Assembly: GCF_000296385.1 (NCBI RefSeq)
Contig: NZ_JH815185.1
Location: 1,771,425-1,835,424 of the forward strand
DNA: 64,000 nt
Source: Lachnoanaerobaculum sp. OBRC5-5
GTDB taxonomy: Bacteria; Bacillota; Clostridia; Lachnospirales; Lachnospiraceae
Direction: 5' to 3'
Part shown: positions 55,779 to 64,000 of the stretch, in pieces
Layout of the letters: every line of letters begins with the position of its first letter
Numbering within the stretch: position 1 is the first letter of the stretch
Notes under the pieces: generated by a model
Database searches by the model: none
The model's input: only the letters and a program-made list of their open reading frames with translations
Told to the model about the DNA's origin: nothing
Translations under genes and position numbers: made by a program

Positions 55779-55796
55779 GAGGGCAATACTGCCCTC
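55779..55796 (-). other. Intra-operon hairpin between fucI and fucA
   Basis: GAGGGCA and TGCCCTC form a perfect 7-bp stem with a 4-nt loop, not followed by a T-run. It may stabilise or process the mRNA. Confidence 0.45.
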
Positions 55797-55809
55797 CTGT
55801 ATTTAATTT

Positions 55810-57591
55810 TTACTTATAAAGCGGACCGTAGTAAGCACATGCTCTGTAGTCCTGTCCCTCTAAATCAGCTGTTCCGAATCCGTTAAATGAATGTGGTCTG
55901 AATATTCTCTCGTCCTCAATATTGTGGAATGCTACAGGGATTCTAAGCATTGAAGCCAATGTAAGAAGTCTGTCTCCTACATGTCCTTCTACTGTTGCAC
56001 CGTGGTTTGCACCCCACTTAGCCATAACATTGTATACTGAATCTGCAGCGCCTACGCCAATCTTCGGTGCGAACCATGTTGTCGGCCAAGTCTTGCTTGT
56101 TCTCTCATCAAGGATTCTATGTACATCATCATCAAGTACACATGTATGTCCTTCTATTACCTGAAGTGTAGGTCCTACACCTTCAACCATATTTACTCTT
56201 ATCATAGTAACAGGCATCTCTGCTGATGTCTTAAAGTGTGATGAGAAACCGCCGCCTCTGAAGTACTCATAATCGGCTCTGCACCAGTCTGTAGCCTCAC
56301 AGCATGCCTTAACATCTTCATCTGTAAGGTTCCACCATTCCTTCATTGTTCCGTTACCGTTCTCATCCTTAGCTGCCGCACTTGCGTCAAGACAGCTTGC
56401 ACCTGAGTTGATAAGGTGGATGATACCGTTCTTAGCATATCCGCTGAGCTCTTTTCCGCTGACTCTCTTTACCGCATCCGGTGACCAGTATGTTCTAACG
56501 TCTGAGAAGATAGGAGCCTTTCCTGTAGAAAGCCATCCGAACATCATAGCTACACCGTTTAATGTATCATTCTCTGTTGCAAACGGTGTCGGCATCTTCT
56601 TACCGTTCCAGTTGAAACCTGAAGCCATAATAGCCTCTGTAAAGTCTGCGTTTGGAAGCCAGTCTGTCCACATTCTCTGTCCCTGGAATCCGCCTGCAAT
56701 ACCGTTTCTTCCAAGTGACTCCTCATGCCATCCCATTTCGGCAAGCTTCGGATTTCCTTCAAGGATATCTCTTACTACCATTGCATGCTTTACGCAGAAT
56801 TCCCACTGCTCGTCATCCTTAATATATCTTGATTTCTTGATTATCTCAGGGAAGTCCTTACCTGCATTGATATCCATACCCTCTTTGCAGTATTCCTTTA
56901 CCCATGCAAGAGCTCTTGCAAACTCTTCATGATCATAGATACCAAGTGTAATTCTTCTAAGAACCTCTGTCATATCTACCCATTCGGTTCTCATTCCGAG
57001 ATACTTCTGTAAGAAGTCTACGTTTACCACACTGCCTGCAATACCCATAGATACTGAACCGATATTTACATATGACTTATTCTTCATTATACCGACAGCA
57101 ACCGCTCCTCTTGCAAAGTCTAAGATCTTCTTTGCAACGTCTGCTGTGATAGTTGTTTCATCCTTATCCTGAACTTCTGTTCCGTAAATTGAGAATGCAG
57201 GAAGTCCTCTCTGTGCATATGCCGCCATAACTGCCGCAAGATAAACAGCACCCGGTCTCTCTGTTCCGTTGAATCCCCAAACAGCTTTGATTGTGTTCGG
57301 ATTCAAGTCCATTGTCTCTGTTCCGTAGCACCAGCATGGTGTAACTGTAAGTGTTCCCACTACATTCTGATTTGCAAAAAACTCTTCACAAACAGCAGCC
57401 TCTGCACCGCCACCGATAGTTGTAGGTGATATTACAACCTCTACCTTTTCTCCATCAGGATATCTAAGGTTGTCCTCTATAAGTTTAGCCGCTCTTTTTG
57501 CCATTCCCATTGTCTGTTCTTCAAGTGACTCTCTAACGCCGCCCCATCTGCCGTCGATTGTAGGTCTGATACCTATCTTTGGATGATTCAT
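55810..57591 (-). CDS. fucI: L-fucose isomerase
   Basis: A 593-residue enzyme converting L-fucose to L-fuculose. The N-terminus (KIGIRPTIDGRWGGVRESLE) and conserved regions (GAVAVGIMKNKSYVNIGSVS, MMFGWLSTGKAPIFSDVRTY, NHGATVEGHVGDRLLTLA) are those of FucI, with the expected length. Manganese ligands are within the conserved Glu/Asp/His regions. GGAGGG precedes the ATG; it follows the kinase gene by 13 nt. Confidence 0.95.
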   Translation of the reverse strand: MNHPKIGIRPTIDGRWGGVRESLEEQTMGMAKRAAKLIEDNLRYPDGEKVEVVISPTTIGGGAEAAVCEEFFANQNVVGTLTVTPCWCYGTETMDLNPNTIKAVWGFNGTERPGAVYLAAVMAAYAQRGLPAFSIYGTEVQDKDETTITADVAKKILDFARGAVAVGIMKNKSYVNIGSVSMGIAGSVVNVDFLQKYLGMRTEWVDMTEVLRRITLGIYDHEEFARALAWVKEYCKEGMDINAGKDFPEIIKKSRYIKDDEQWEFCVKHAMVVRDILEGNPKLAEMGWHEESLGRNGIAGGFQGQRMWTDWLPNADFTEAIMASGFNWNGKKMPTPFATENDTLNGVAMMFGWLSTGKAPIFSDVRTYWSPDAVKRVSGKELSGYAKNGIIHLINSGASCLDASAAAKDENGNGTMKEWWNLTDEDVKACCEATDWCRADYEYFRGGGFSSHFKTSAEMPVTMIRVNMVEGVGPTLQVIEGHTCVLDDDVHRILDERTSKTWPTTWFAPKIGVGAADSVYNVMAKWGANHGATVEGHVGDRLLTLASMLRIPVAFHNIEDERIFRPHSFNGFGTADLEGQDYRACAYYGPLYK

Positions 57592-57604
57592 AATTCCCTC
57601 CTTA

Positions 57605-59017
57605 TTATTTTGAATCTATTCTTTTTATCTCACATGATCCTAAGATCAATTCAATACCGCTTTTTAAATCTTTTACTTCATTCAGATGTAATAGTGAAAG
57701 AAGAATATTTCCAAGAGCTGAACTCTCGTAAGGTCCCGCCTTTACATCTACCCCCATTTTATTTGCAATCATAGATGTAAGTACGCTTGACTTAGCACCG
57801 CCCCCGATCATATGGATCTTCTTGAAATTCTTATTTAAAATCTTTTCAATGTCGGCTTTTACTTCCATATACTTTGCTACCATGCTCTCATAAATAACCG
57901 CAAAATAGTCAAAGTCATGTTCAGGAGTATCACCGCCTTGATTTCTTATAAAATTATCAATCTCACTCTTTACATCAATACCCTCTTTTGCAAATATTTC
58001 CGCATCCATATCTATGAGTGAAAGTTTCTTATCAAGTTTGTTTACATAATCACTGATATCATCAAATGGAATCTTTTTGCCAAGCTTTGCTTCAAGCTGC
58101 GCTTTGTACTTTTCCAACAGATAAAGTCCTGTGATATTTTTGAAAAACATAGGCTTTGAGTCAAATCCCAATTCATTTGTAAGATTGTTCTCATAAGCTT
58201 CTTCGTTTATGATACATTTATCCACCACGCTACCTATAAGTGACCATGTTCCACAGCTTAAGAACATACTGTCCTCGTCCAGAAAGCTGTCTGTCATAAG
58301 AAGTGCACTTGCAGTATCATGAGTACATACCGGTATCACATCGATTGAAAGTCCCCTTAATGCCTCTATTCCGGAATCTTTTGTATTTCCGACTACTTCT
58401 GTAGCTTTTACAATCTCCGGAACCAAACTCTTTTTAAGTTCAAGTTTCTCAAATATAGTGTCTGAAACTTTTCTCTGTCCCATATCATAAAGTCCTGTTG
58501 TAGACCAGATAGTTTCTTCTCCTATTTTCTTTCCTGTAAGCATATAGAAAATCAAATCCGGCATCATAAGCATCTTATCCGCTTTTTCATATATATCAGG
58601 ATTTAACTTCTTTAATGTAAGCAACTGGAATATTGTATTTATGGTCATTATCTGATTTCCGGAATTTTTGAATATTTCAAGCTCACTTATCTTTGCTTTC
58701 GCTTCTTCTCTTCCTACAGCATATTTCTCATCTCTATAGGAGAATGGAATGTCTATCAGTTTTCCGTCCTTGTCTATCACTCCGAAGTCAACACCCCATG
58801 TATCAATACCGATGCATGATACATCCTTGTTCTCAATGATAGTACTTACTATTTTTTCTAAAATAGCATCAAAGTCCCAATACAATCTTCCGTTTTTATT
58901 CTTTATACTATGGGCCATTCTCATAACTTCTTCAGTTACAAGTTTTCCATCCTTAACATATCCGATAATACCTCTGATGGATGTCGCTCCCATATCGAAA
59001 GCCAATACTCTTTTCAT
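57605..59017 (-). CDS. FGGY-family sugar kinase, probable L-fuculokinase
   Basis: A 470-residue FGGY kinase (LAFDMGATSIRGIIG, GIDTWGVDFGVID, CTHDTASALL, MIGGGAKSSVLTSMIANKMG). By sequence it looks more like a rhamnulokinase (RhaB) than E. coli FucK. Because it is the first gene of an operon with fucI and fucA, phosphorylation of L-fuculose is the most likely role. Use on L-rhamnulose cannot be excluded. It diverges from the DeoR regulator gene. Confidence 0.88.
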   Translation of the reverse strand: MKRVLAFDMGATSIRGIIGYVKDGKLVTEEVMRMAHSIKNKNGRLYWDFDAILEKIVSTIIENKDVSCIGIDTWGVDFGVIDKDGKLIDIPFSYRDEKYAVGREEAKAKISELEIFKNSGNQIMTINTIFQLLTLKKLNPDIYEKADKMLMMPDLIFYMLTGKKIGEETIWSTTGLYDMGQRKVSDTIFEKLELKKSLVPEIVKATEVVGNTKDSGIEALRGLSIDVIPVCTHDTASALLMTDSFLDEDSMFLSCGTWSLIGSVVDKCIINEEAYENNLTNELGFDSKPMFFKNITGLYLLEKYKAQLEAKLGKKIPFDDISDYVNKLDKKLSLIDMDAEIFAKEGIDVKSEIDNFIRNQGGDTPEHDFDYFAVIYESMVAKYMEVKADIEKILNKNFKKIHMIGGGAKSSVLTSMIANKMGVDVKAGPYESSALGNILLSLLHLNEVKDLKSGIELILGSCEIKRIDSK

Positions 59018-59042
59018 ACTTCACCAACTTTCAATAATAAAA

Positions 59043-59135
59043 TCGGCAATCTTTCGGAGACATGCTATAACCCCCAAAAAATTCCAAAACTTTTTCTTTT
59101 TTGTTTTTATTTTCATATCTACGAAACATTGCCGA
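59043..59135. promoter_or_regulatory. Imperfect 22-bp inverted repeat in the fuc-deoR intergenic region
   Basis: TCGGCAATCTTTCGGAGACATG (59043-59064) recurs inverted at 59114-59135 with four differences. It may form paired operator half-sites for the DeoR regulator or a stem in the leader of the fucose mRNA. The remaining sequence of the 59018-59322 gap is A+T-rich. Confidence 0.55.
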
Positions 59136-59199
59136 AAATGTTTTTCAGTGAATACAATATAACACATTTAATAATAAAAATATATATATGGATATATTC

Positions 59200-59230
59200 T
59201 TGAATACTTTTTTTTATTTTATGCTATAAT
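59200..59230 (+). promoter_or_regulatory. Promoter of the deoR-family gene
   Basis: TTGAAT (59200-59205), a 19-nt spacer and an extended -10 box TGCTATAAT (TATAAT at 59225-59230). Confidence 0.65.
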
Positions 59231-59322
59231 GTTCATGTGTGAATTTTTTTGTTCAAACCTGTCGGCAACTCCGGTATTTGCTTAACGGAAGTTACTGTAA
59301 AATAAAAGTAAGAGGATTATTT

Positions 59323-60078
59323 ATGGATTCGAATGGAAGAAAACAACAGATACTTGATGTTTTAAATAAGAGCAACGGTATATCAAGTATAGACGGCTTA
59401 TGTCATAGAGTTTTTGCTTCACGCTCTACTATAAGAAGAGATTTGATTGCACTGGAAGAAGAAGGTATTGTTAAGAGGTCCCACGGCTATGTATCTGTGA
59501 TTGTTAAATCAGCCAATGAAAGCCCTATCGGTATGAGAAGGATAGAAAATTTGGATAAAAAACAGATTATTGCAGGCAAGACAGCACCGCTTTTAAAGGA
59601 CGGTATGGTTATATTTTTAGACTCATCATCTACTGTTTGTCAGCTGGCTCCTTTGCTTAAATTAAGGCATAATATCACTATTATTACCAACGGTATCAAT
59701 ATCGCAAATGAACTTTCAAATGCACAGGATTTGAAATGTTTTCTGTGTCCCGGTGTATTAAAACATAAAAGTTTGTCCATAGTTGGAGAATTTGCTTCAA
59801 GCTTTATCAAAAACTTCAATGCTGAGCTTGCGATTATTTCTTGTAAAGCCATCAATACAAAGGGTATATTTGAGGGTGATGATTCTCAGGGACTTGTCAA
59901 AAAGAGTATGATAGAAAATGCAAACAAGACTATACTTCTTTGCGACAACACAAAGGAAGAAGCAGGAGGATTTTTTAAACTCACAGATTTTAGGGATATT
60001 GACGTTTTAATTTCAAACGGACAATTCTCAACCGAGCTTGATGAAATTCTTTCAAAAAATATTTCTAAGATAGTATAA
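59323..60078 (+). CDS. DeoR/GlpR-family transcriptional regulator
   Basis: A 251-residue regulator with an N-terminal DeoR helix-turn-helix (CHRVFASRSTIRRDLIALEE near residues 25-45) and a C-terminal sugar-phosphate sensor domain (FLDSSSTVCQLAPLL). Such proteins are usually repressors released by a phosphorylated sugar. Its divergent position relative to the fucose operon implies control by fuculose-1-phosphate or a related intermediate. The start is 59323, after AAGAGGA, not the earlier frame from 59239. Confidence 0.93.
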   Translation: MDSNGRKQQILDVLNKSNGISSIDGLCHRVFASRSTIRRDLIALEEEGIVKRSHGYVSVIVKSANESPIGMRRIENLDKKQIIAGKTAPLLKDGMVIFLDSSSTVCQLAPLLKLRHNITIITNGINIANELSNAQDLKCFLCPGVLKHKSLSIVGEFASSFIKNFNAELAIISCKAINTKGIFEGDDSQGLVKKSMIENANKTILLCDNTKEEAGGFFKLTDFRDIDVLISNGQFSTELDEILSKNISKIV

Positions 60079-60090
60079 TTTTGTATAATA

Positions 60091-60140
60091 AAAGGTCTGA
60101 ATCTATATCACAAGATTACTTGTGTAAGATTCAGACCTTT
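60091..60140. terminator. Bidirectional terminator between convergent genes
   Basis: AAAGGTCTGAATCT and AGATTCAGACCTTT are perfect 14-bp arms with further inner pairing. It ends deoR (+) and the IdeS-like gene (-). Confidence 0.85.
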
Positions 60141-60144
60141 GTTA

Positions 60145-62103
60145 TTATCTAAAATAATTATTCCACTGATTTGTTCCTTGATACAGGATATGAAGATAGC
60201 CTACCTCAGCACCTGCAGACTTATCAGTCTCGTTTGTAGATAATTTTGCCCTTCCCCCGACATTTCGGATTTCATAACGTTTCATACCTACATTTCTTTC
60301 ATCCTGATCGTCAGAATCACTGACATATACAGCTTTCAGCTTTCCGTTCAAATCATATTCCGCACCCCACAAAGTTACAATATGATTACTCCTTGAAAAC
60401 ACTTTATGAGAAACTCCTACTATTCCACCATTACCCAGAATTTCTTTAAGAAGATTACTTAAGGATTCATAGTTTCCGCCATAGGTACGGTCTGTAAGTT
60501 TTTCCCCTTTAAAAACATCATAGAAAAATCCGCCGTTATTATTTGGAATGAGGTCGTCACTCTCTATATTAGTAGCACCCGTTGTTTTTGGAGTATATCC
60601 GTTAATGAACAAATCCATCAAAAGATCCGAATAAAAGCCTCTCTCATTATATCCGTACAGTACCTTATAAAGTTCAAATAACTTACTGTTTTCCGGACTT
60701 TCAAAAGAAGTTTTTAAATCTGAAAGTTTTCTGTTTGCACGAATTATATCTCCGTTTTTTTCTATATATCTGTCAACATATTCAATATTTTGATCAAACC
60801 ACCAATGAAGCATATTTGATGATACCGCCGCAAAGCAAAGATTTTTATCTATATCGATATTTCCACCGCTTGTCGTTTTATTAACATCATACCATCCGTC
60901 TCCGCTTGAATATGGTACAGTATATGTTACATAAGTATCTTTACCGCCTTGTATAATCTCTTTATGAAAATCTCCGCCTTCTCCCATAAAAGGACCGTTA
61001 ATTCCCTTTACCCAGATAATGGTTCTGATTTCACCGTCTTCAGTCGTATACTGAACAACATTGTTATTCTCCGGAGTAATCAATGATTCTTTTATCTTTT
61101 CAGCCCTGTCCTGTGTGCTCTCTTTTCTTTCCGTTTCGGGATTTTTATTATTCTTTGGAGGAGTATTCTGTTTTTCCTCTTCTTTCGGTATCTCTACATT
61201 TGAAGATGTAGCAGGCTTTACAGGGCTCTCATTCGGCTTTTGGGTATCATCTTTATCCGGGCTTAATTCTTTTCTTTGACTTATCGAGCCTTCACTTTTA
61301 CTGAAACTTCCGTCCTTTTTTGATTCTCTTAATATTCTGCTTTCTTCTCTTTTTTCTCCTTGATTTAATCCGCTTAATCCATCGCTTCTTCCGGTATTTT
61401 CGCCAATATTTGAGCCGGCGCTTTTATCGGAGCTTTCACCTTTGTCCCGGCTATCTGGTCCGCCGCTTATACCTGAACTTTCACCCTTTCCCCGACTATC
61501 TGATTCGCTGCTTTTTCCTAAGTTTCCACCTCTACCCCAGCCTCCGCTTTTACCGGAGCTTCCGCCCTTGCCCAAGCCTCCGCTTCCACTACTTTTTCCC
61601 GAACCAACTGCAGTACCTTGTTTCTTTGCTGTATTCGATGAGCTCTGTGAAGCATTACCTGTACTTATCCCCTTACCGGCTTCATAATACTCTGTTCCGC
61701 TTTCATTAATCCATCTTCCTAAAGCATCAACTCTATATCCGCTGACAGCAGTATTTGAATACATTTTTCCAAATGTAGTATTATCTGTTCCTTCAAAATA
61801 ATAGCAATATCCGTCTATCCACTGCCATCCTGATAAAAGTACTCCCTCATTGGAAGTTTTACTGCTGTCCAAAAAATACCAATTATTTGAAGCATCCATA
61901 TACCAGCCGGTTTTTAAACTTCCGTCTTCATTAAAGAAATACCAGTTATTATTTATCTGTTGCCAAGCTTTTAAAGCCTTATCTTCTTTATAATATTTCC
62001 ATTTGTTATTTTCTAATGTCCATCCTTTTGTACCTGCATAGGCATTAAAGGACATCAACATGGTAAGCCCCAAAACTGTCGGGACAAATTTATTCTTTTT
62101 CAC
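60145..62103 (-). CDS. Secreted IdeS/Mac-family cysteine protease with wall-binding repeats
   Basis: A 652-residue exported protein. A signal peptide (residues 1-23) is followed by choline/glucan-binding-type repeats (about 25-140, NNNWYFFNEDGSLKTGWY). Then comes a Gly/Ser/Lys/Glu-rich linker of about 200 residues (150-345). The C-terminal 300 residues match IdeS, the streptococcal IgG-cleaving protease (family C66): Cys423 in NLCFAAVSSNMLHWWFDQN, His574 in SNHIVTLWGA and Asp596 in AVYVSDSD. GTG start after AAAGGG. The catalytic set is complete, so cleavage of an immunoglobulin is likely; which one is unknown. Confidence 0.9.
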   Translation of the reverse strand: MKKNKFVPTVLGLTMLMSFNAYAGTKGWTLENNKWKYYKEDKALKAWQQINNNWYFFNEDGSLKTGWYMDASNNWYFLDSSKTSNEGVLLSGWQWIDGYCYYFEGTDNTTFGKMYSNTAVSGYRVDALGRWINESGTEYYEAGKGISTGNASQSSSNTAKKQGTAVGSGKSSGSGGLGKGGSSGKSGGWGRGGNLGKSSESDSRGKGESSGISGGPDSRDKGESSDKSAGSNIGENTGRSDGLSGLNQGEKREESRILRESKKDGSFSKSEGSISQRKELSPDKDDTQKPNESPVKPATSSNVEIPKEEEKQNTPPKNNKNPETERKESTQDRAEKIKESLITPENNNVVQYTTEDGEIRTIIWVKGINGPFMGEGGDFHKEIIQGGKDTYVTYTVPYSSGDGWYDVNKTTSGGNIDIDKNLCFAAVSSNMLHWWFDQNIEYVDRYIEKNGDIIRANRKLSDLKTSFESPENSKLFELYKVLYGYNERGFYSDLLMDLFINGYTPKTTGATNIESDDLIPNNNGGFFYDVFKGEKLTDRTYGGNYESLSNLLKEILGNGGIVGVSHKVFSRSNHIVTLWGAEYDLNGKLKAVYVSDSDDQDERNVGMKRYEIRNVGGRAKLSTNETDKSAGAEVGYLHILYQGTNQWNNYFR

Positions 62104-62133
62104 TTTACTACCCTTTCATTACTCAAAATTGCA

Positions 62134-62162
62134 CAAAAAATCAGCCACATCAATATGACTGA
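62134..62162 (-). terminator. Intrinsic terminator of the GH18 gene
   Basis: On the minus strand TCAGTCAT pairs imperfectly with ATGTGGCTGA around a 4-nt loop and is followed by TTTTTT. Confidence 0.65.
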
Positions 62163-62212
62163 AGTTTTGCAAACAATTATATATTACTACATTTTATTTT
62201 AAATATCCAATA

Positions 62213-63865
62213 TTATTTAAATGATATTATATCCCAGATTTCTTTCGGTTCAAGTCCCAGTTTCCAAACTGCTACCCCCGCCAAATCAGCTTCCTTTACC
62301 GCATCCATTTTAAGCTTCATAGAACGCTCATCTTCCATCCATATGTACTTGGTGGCATTTCCCACTGTGGTTTGCCCTACGTACTGGCCTACCTCATCGT
62401 CCCAGGTAAGATTTACATTATTTTCCTTAACCCATGTAGCCGCTCCTACCATTCCGAGTGCCGTTGATGTAACCTTACCGTTTTCCTTGGTCCAAACTCT
62501 TGTATATACCGGAACAGCATTTATAAGTTTTTCCTTAGGTACTTCCGTAAGGCTGTCTGTAATGGAATTTTTTACAAAGTCTATAGAAGCACTGCTTCCT
62601 TCATCAGATCCGCTGTAATGCTCATCATATCCCATGTTTATTACATAATCCACAACTTCAGCCAGCTCATCTCTCTCATAATACATATTGTAGGATGCCG
62701 GAATAGGAACATCCACACTTAATACTATTTTATTGTTTCTGCATGAAACGGAAAGCTCTCTTATAAACTGAATAAAATGCGGTGCATTGTCCTGTGTGAG
62801 CGACTCAAAGTCTATATTTATTCCGTCAAAGCCATATTTCTTTGCATCCGCAATCAGATTTGAAATAAGATTCTTTCTGTTTGCAGAAGAAGACAATATC
62901 TTTAATGTACTGATATCCTTACTGAAATTATCAATTAAAGGCCATACCTGTAAGTTCTTTTTATGTGCCGCATCCACATAATCCTTACTTGCTATAGAGG
63001 TATAATTTCCCTTATTATCTGAAAGTTTGAACCATGTCGGTGATATTACATTCATCCCGCTTGTATTTGCAACAACCTTTTCCATACCGCTGTTTGCGGC
63101 AGTTGTCGTTACCTGATGCCATCCGAGAACTACCTTCTCATCCATTGATATGGAAGTATATTCCGGCTTTACAAATGCACTTTGTCTTTCGGCCCGTGTG
63201 AAATTTTTCAAGTGATTTTTCTTTACATATCCCATCAAACCGCTTTGTGTGAAAACTTTATACCACTTCTCATTTTGCTCCACTATTGTAACATTTTCGT
63301 CTTTCTTAAGTTCTATACCCTCTATACTTGCAGACCAATTGTCGGCATTCACTCTCAGTCCGGACTTTGACTTTATTGTGGCAACATCATATTTACCGAA
63401 AGTATTATTGATATATACCTTTTTAATTTCACTGTCAGTATATGAGTCTACCCAAATATCTGTGTAAGCCTTTATAGTTTCAATAGACAGATAAACCTTT
63501 CCGTCAGATTCAAGCAAAAGCGGCTTTCCGTTATTATCCACATTCTCAAAATTTGCATATACTATTTCTGTAGGCAAAGCGTATGAAAGAAGCTTTTCAT
63601 CATCACTGTAATAAAATTTATCATTGAGTATGGCTCTGGTCCAATTTAGAGGTACATATACCACTCCGTCTTTATATATTGCTTTGGCCTTTTGCAAAGA
63701 ATAATTGTATACAAGCGCTACATCATCACCCTCAACCTGGTATAACTGCGCCTGCGTAACCTTCTCCTTTGACCCTATAATTCCGTCCATTTCTCTTGAT
63801 ATAAATATAATTCCAAGCATGATACATAGAACTACAACAATACCTGTTAAAACCTTCTTCTTCAC
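62213..63865 (-). CDS. Cell-wall GH18 glycosidase with copper-amine-oxidase-like and SH3 domains
   Basis: A 550-residue membrane-anchored protein: an N-terminal helix (about 5-25), a copper-amine-oxidase N-terminal-like stretch (about 40-150), a bacterial SH3 domain (about 165-225, SKSGLRVNADNWSASI) and a C-terminal GH18 TIM barrel with the catalytic motif DGINIDFES. It resembles spore-cortex and peptidoglycan-associated GH18 proteins such as YaaH/YdhD, so it probably acts on N-acetylglucosamine-containing wall material. GTG start after GGAGG. No sporulation genes are nearby. Confidence 0.9.
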   Translation of the reverse strand: MKKKVLTGIVVVLCIMLGIIFISREMDGIIGSKEKVTQAQLYQVEGDDVALVYNYSLQKAKAIYKDGVVYVPLNWTRAILNDKFYYSDDEKLLSYALPTEIVYANFENVDNNGKPLLLESDGKVYLSIETIKAYTDIWVDSYTDSEIKKVYINNTFGKYDVATIKSKSGLRVNADNWSASIEGIELKKDENVTIVEQNEKWYKVFTQSGLMGYVKKNHLKNFTRAERQSAFVKPEYTSISMDEKVVLGWHQVTTTAANSGMEKVVANTSGMNVISPTWFKLSDNKGNYTSIASKDYVDAAHKKNLQVWPLIDNFSKDISTLKILSSSANRKNLISNLIADAKKYGFDGINIDFESLTQDNAPHFIQFIRELSVSCRNNKIVLSVDVPIPASYNMYYERDELAEVVDYVINMGYDEHYSGSDEGSSASIDFVKNSITDSLTEVPKEKLINAVPVYTRVWTKENGKVTSTALGMVGAATWVKENNVNLTWDDEVGQYVGQTTVGNATKYIWMEDERSMKLKMDAVKEADLAGVAVWKLGLEPKEIWDIISFK

Positions 63866-64000
63866 TTTTCCTCCATATAAAATAAGTTATTGTAAAGTAT
63901 TCACTATTATATACTATAAATATGTATAAATATTTAAGAGAATATTTTTATAGGCAAATTTTTAGGCAATAAATGTATAATTTTTTCATGCCATAGTCTC

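Noticed and set aside
57605..59017. Kinase considered part of a rhamnose pathway
   Set aside because: Sequence is RhaB-like, but no rhamnose isomerase or rhamnulose aldolase is present, while fucI, fucA, fucU and fucO are.

Overview
The window is low-GC DNA (A+T-rich intergenic regions, clear GGAGG ribosome sites, frequent overlapping genes) that reads as a monoderm Clostridia chromosome, most likely Lachnospiraceae. The support is the L-fucose operon with an RbsABC-type importer, choline-binding-type cell-wall repeats, an IdeS-type host-directed protease, and DUF6440/DUF6487-like small proteins. An oral genus such as Lachnoanaerobaculum is my guess and is not proven by the sequence. No rRNA, tRNA or CRISPR array was seen. 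Almost every gene is on the minus strand; the exceptions are two tandem membrane-protein paralogues (5.2-7.3 kb) and a DeoR regulator (59.3-60.1 kb).

Layout. 0-7.3 kb: an aldehyde dehydrogenase cut by the window edge, two small acidic proteins flanking a two-gene helicase-HNH module, then the membrane paralogues. 7.3-14.3 kb: a DUF6440-like protein and a tightly coupled operon of TetR, two ABC exporter-type subunits, an MptD-type ECF S-component, EcfT and a fused EcfA-EcfA. Its promoter carries a TetR-type palindrome and, upstream, a ladder of 11-bp-phased repeats. 14.5-18.2 kb: a secreted PepSY protein, then a Fic protein, a truncated DUF6361-like ORF and an orphan AbiEi antitoxin with a large palindrome. 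18.2-32.3 kb: a defence island holding a complete type I restriction-modification system (hsdM-hsdS-hsdR), a stretch of decayed and very small ORFs, and a complete QatABCD anti-phage operon.

32.8-41.1 kb is core-like: RlmD, YhaM, a catalytically dead HtrA-like PDZ protein, an AI-2E-type permease, and an SsuABC-like importer with an unknown 333-aa partner. 41.2-48.6 kb: a LEA-like coiled-coil protein and an RND efflux system (adaptor, pump, two TolC-like proteins), which is unusual in a cell without an outer membrane. 48.6-49.7 kb: several strong inverted repeats and two paralogous zinc-ribbon proteins. 49.8-60.1 kb: the L-fucose catabolic operon (kinase, isomerase, aldolase, ABC importer, mutarotase, lactaldehyde reductase) diverging from its probable DeoR regulator. 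60.1-63.9 kb: a secreted IdeS/Mac-family cysteine protease with N-terminal wall-binding repeats and a GH18/SH3 cell-wall protein.

The observations I would follow first are the wall-anchored IdeS homologue, the phased repeats in front of the TetR/ABC/ECF operon, the helicase-HNH two-gene module, and the AbiEi/DUF6361/Fic locus with its duplicated fic fragment. Many gene starts below were moved inward from the longest open frame because a GGAGG-like site lies inside that frame.
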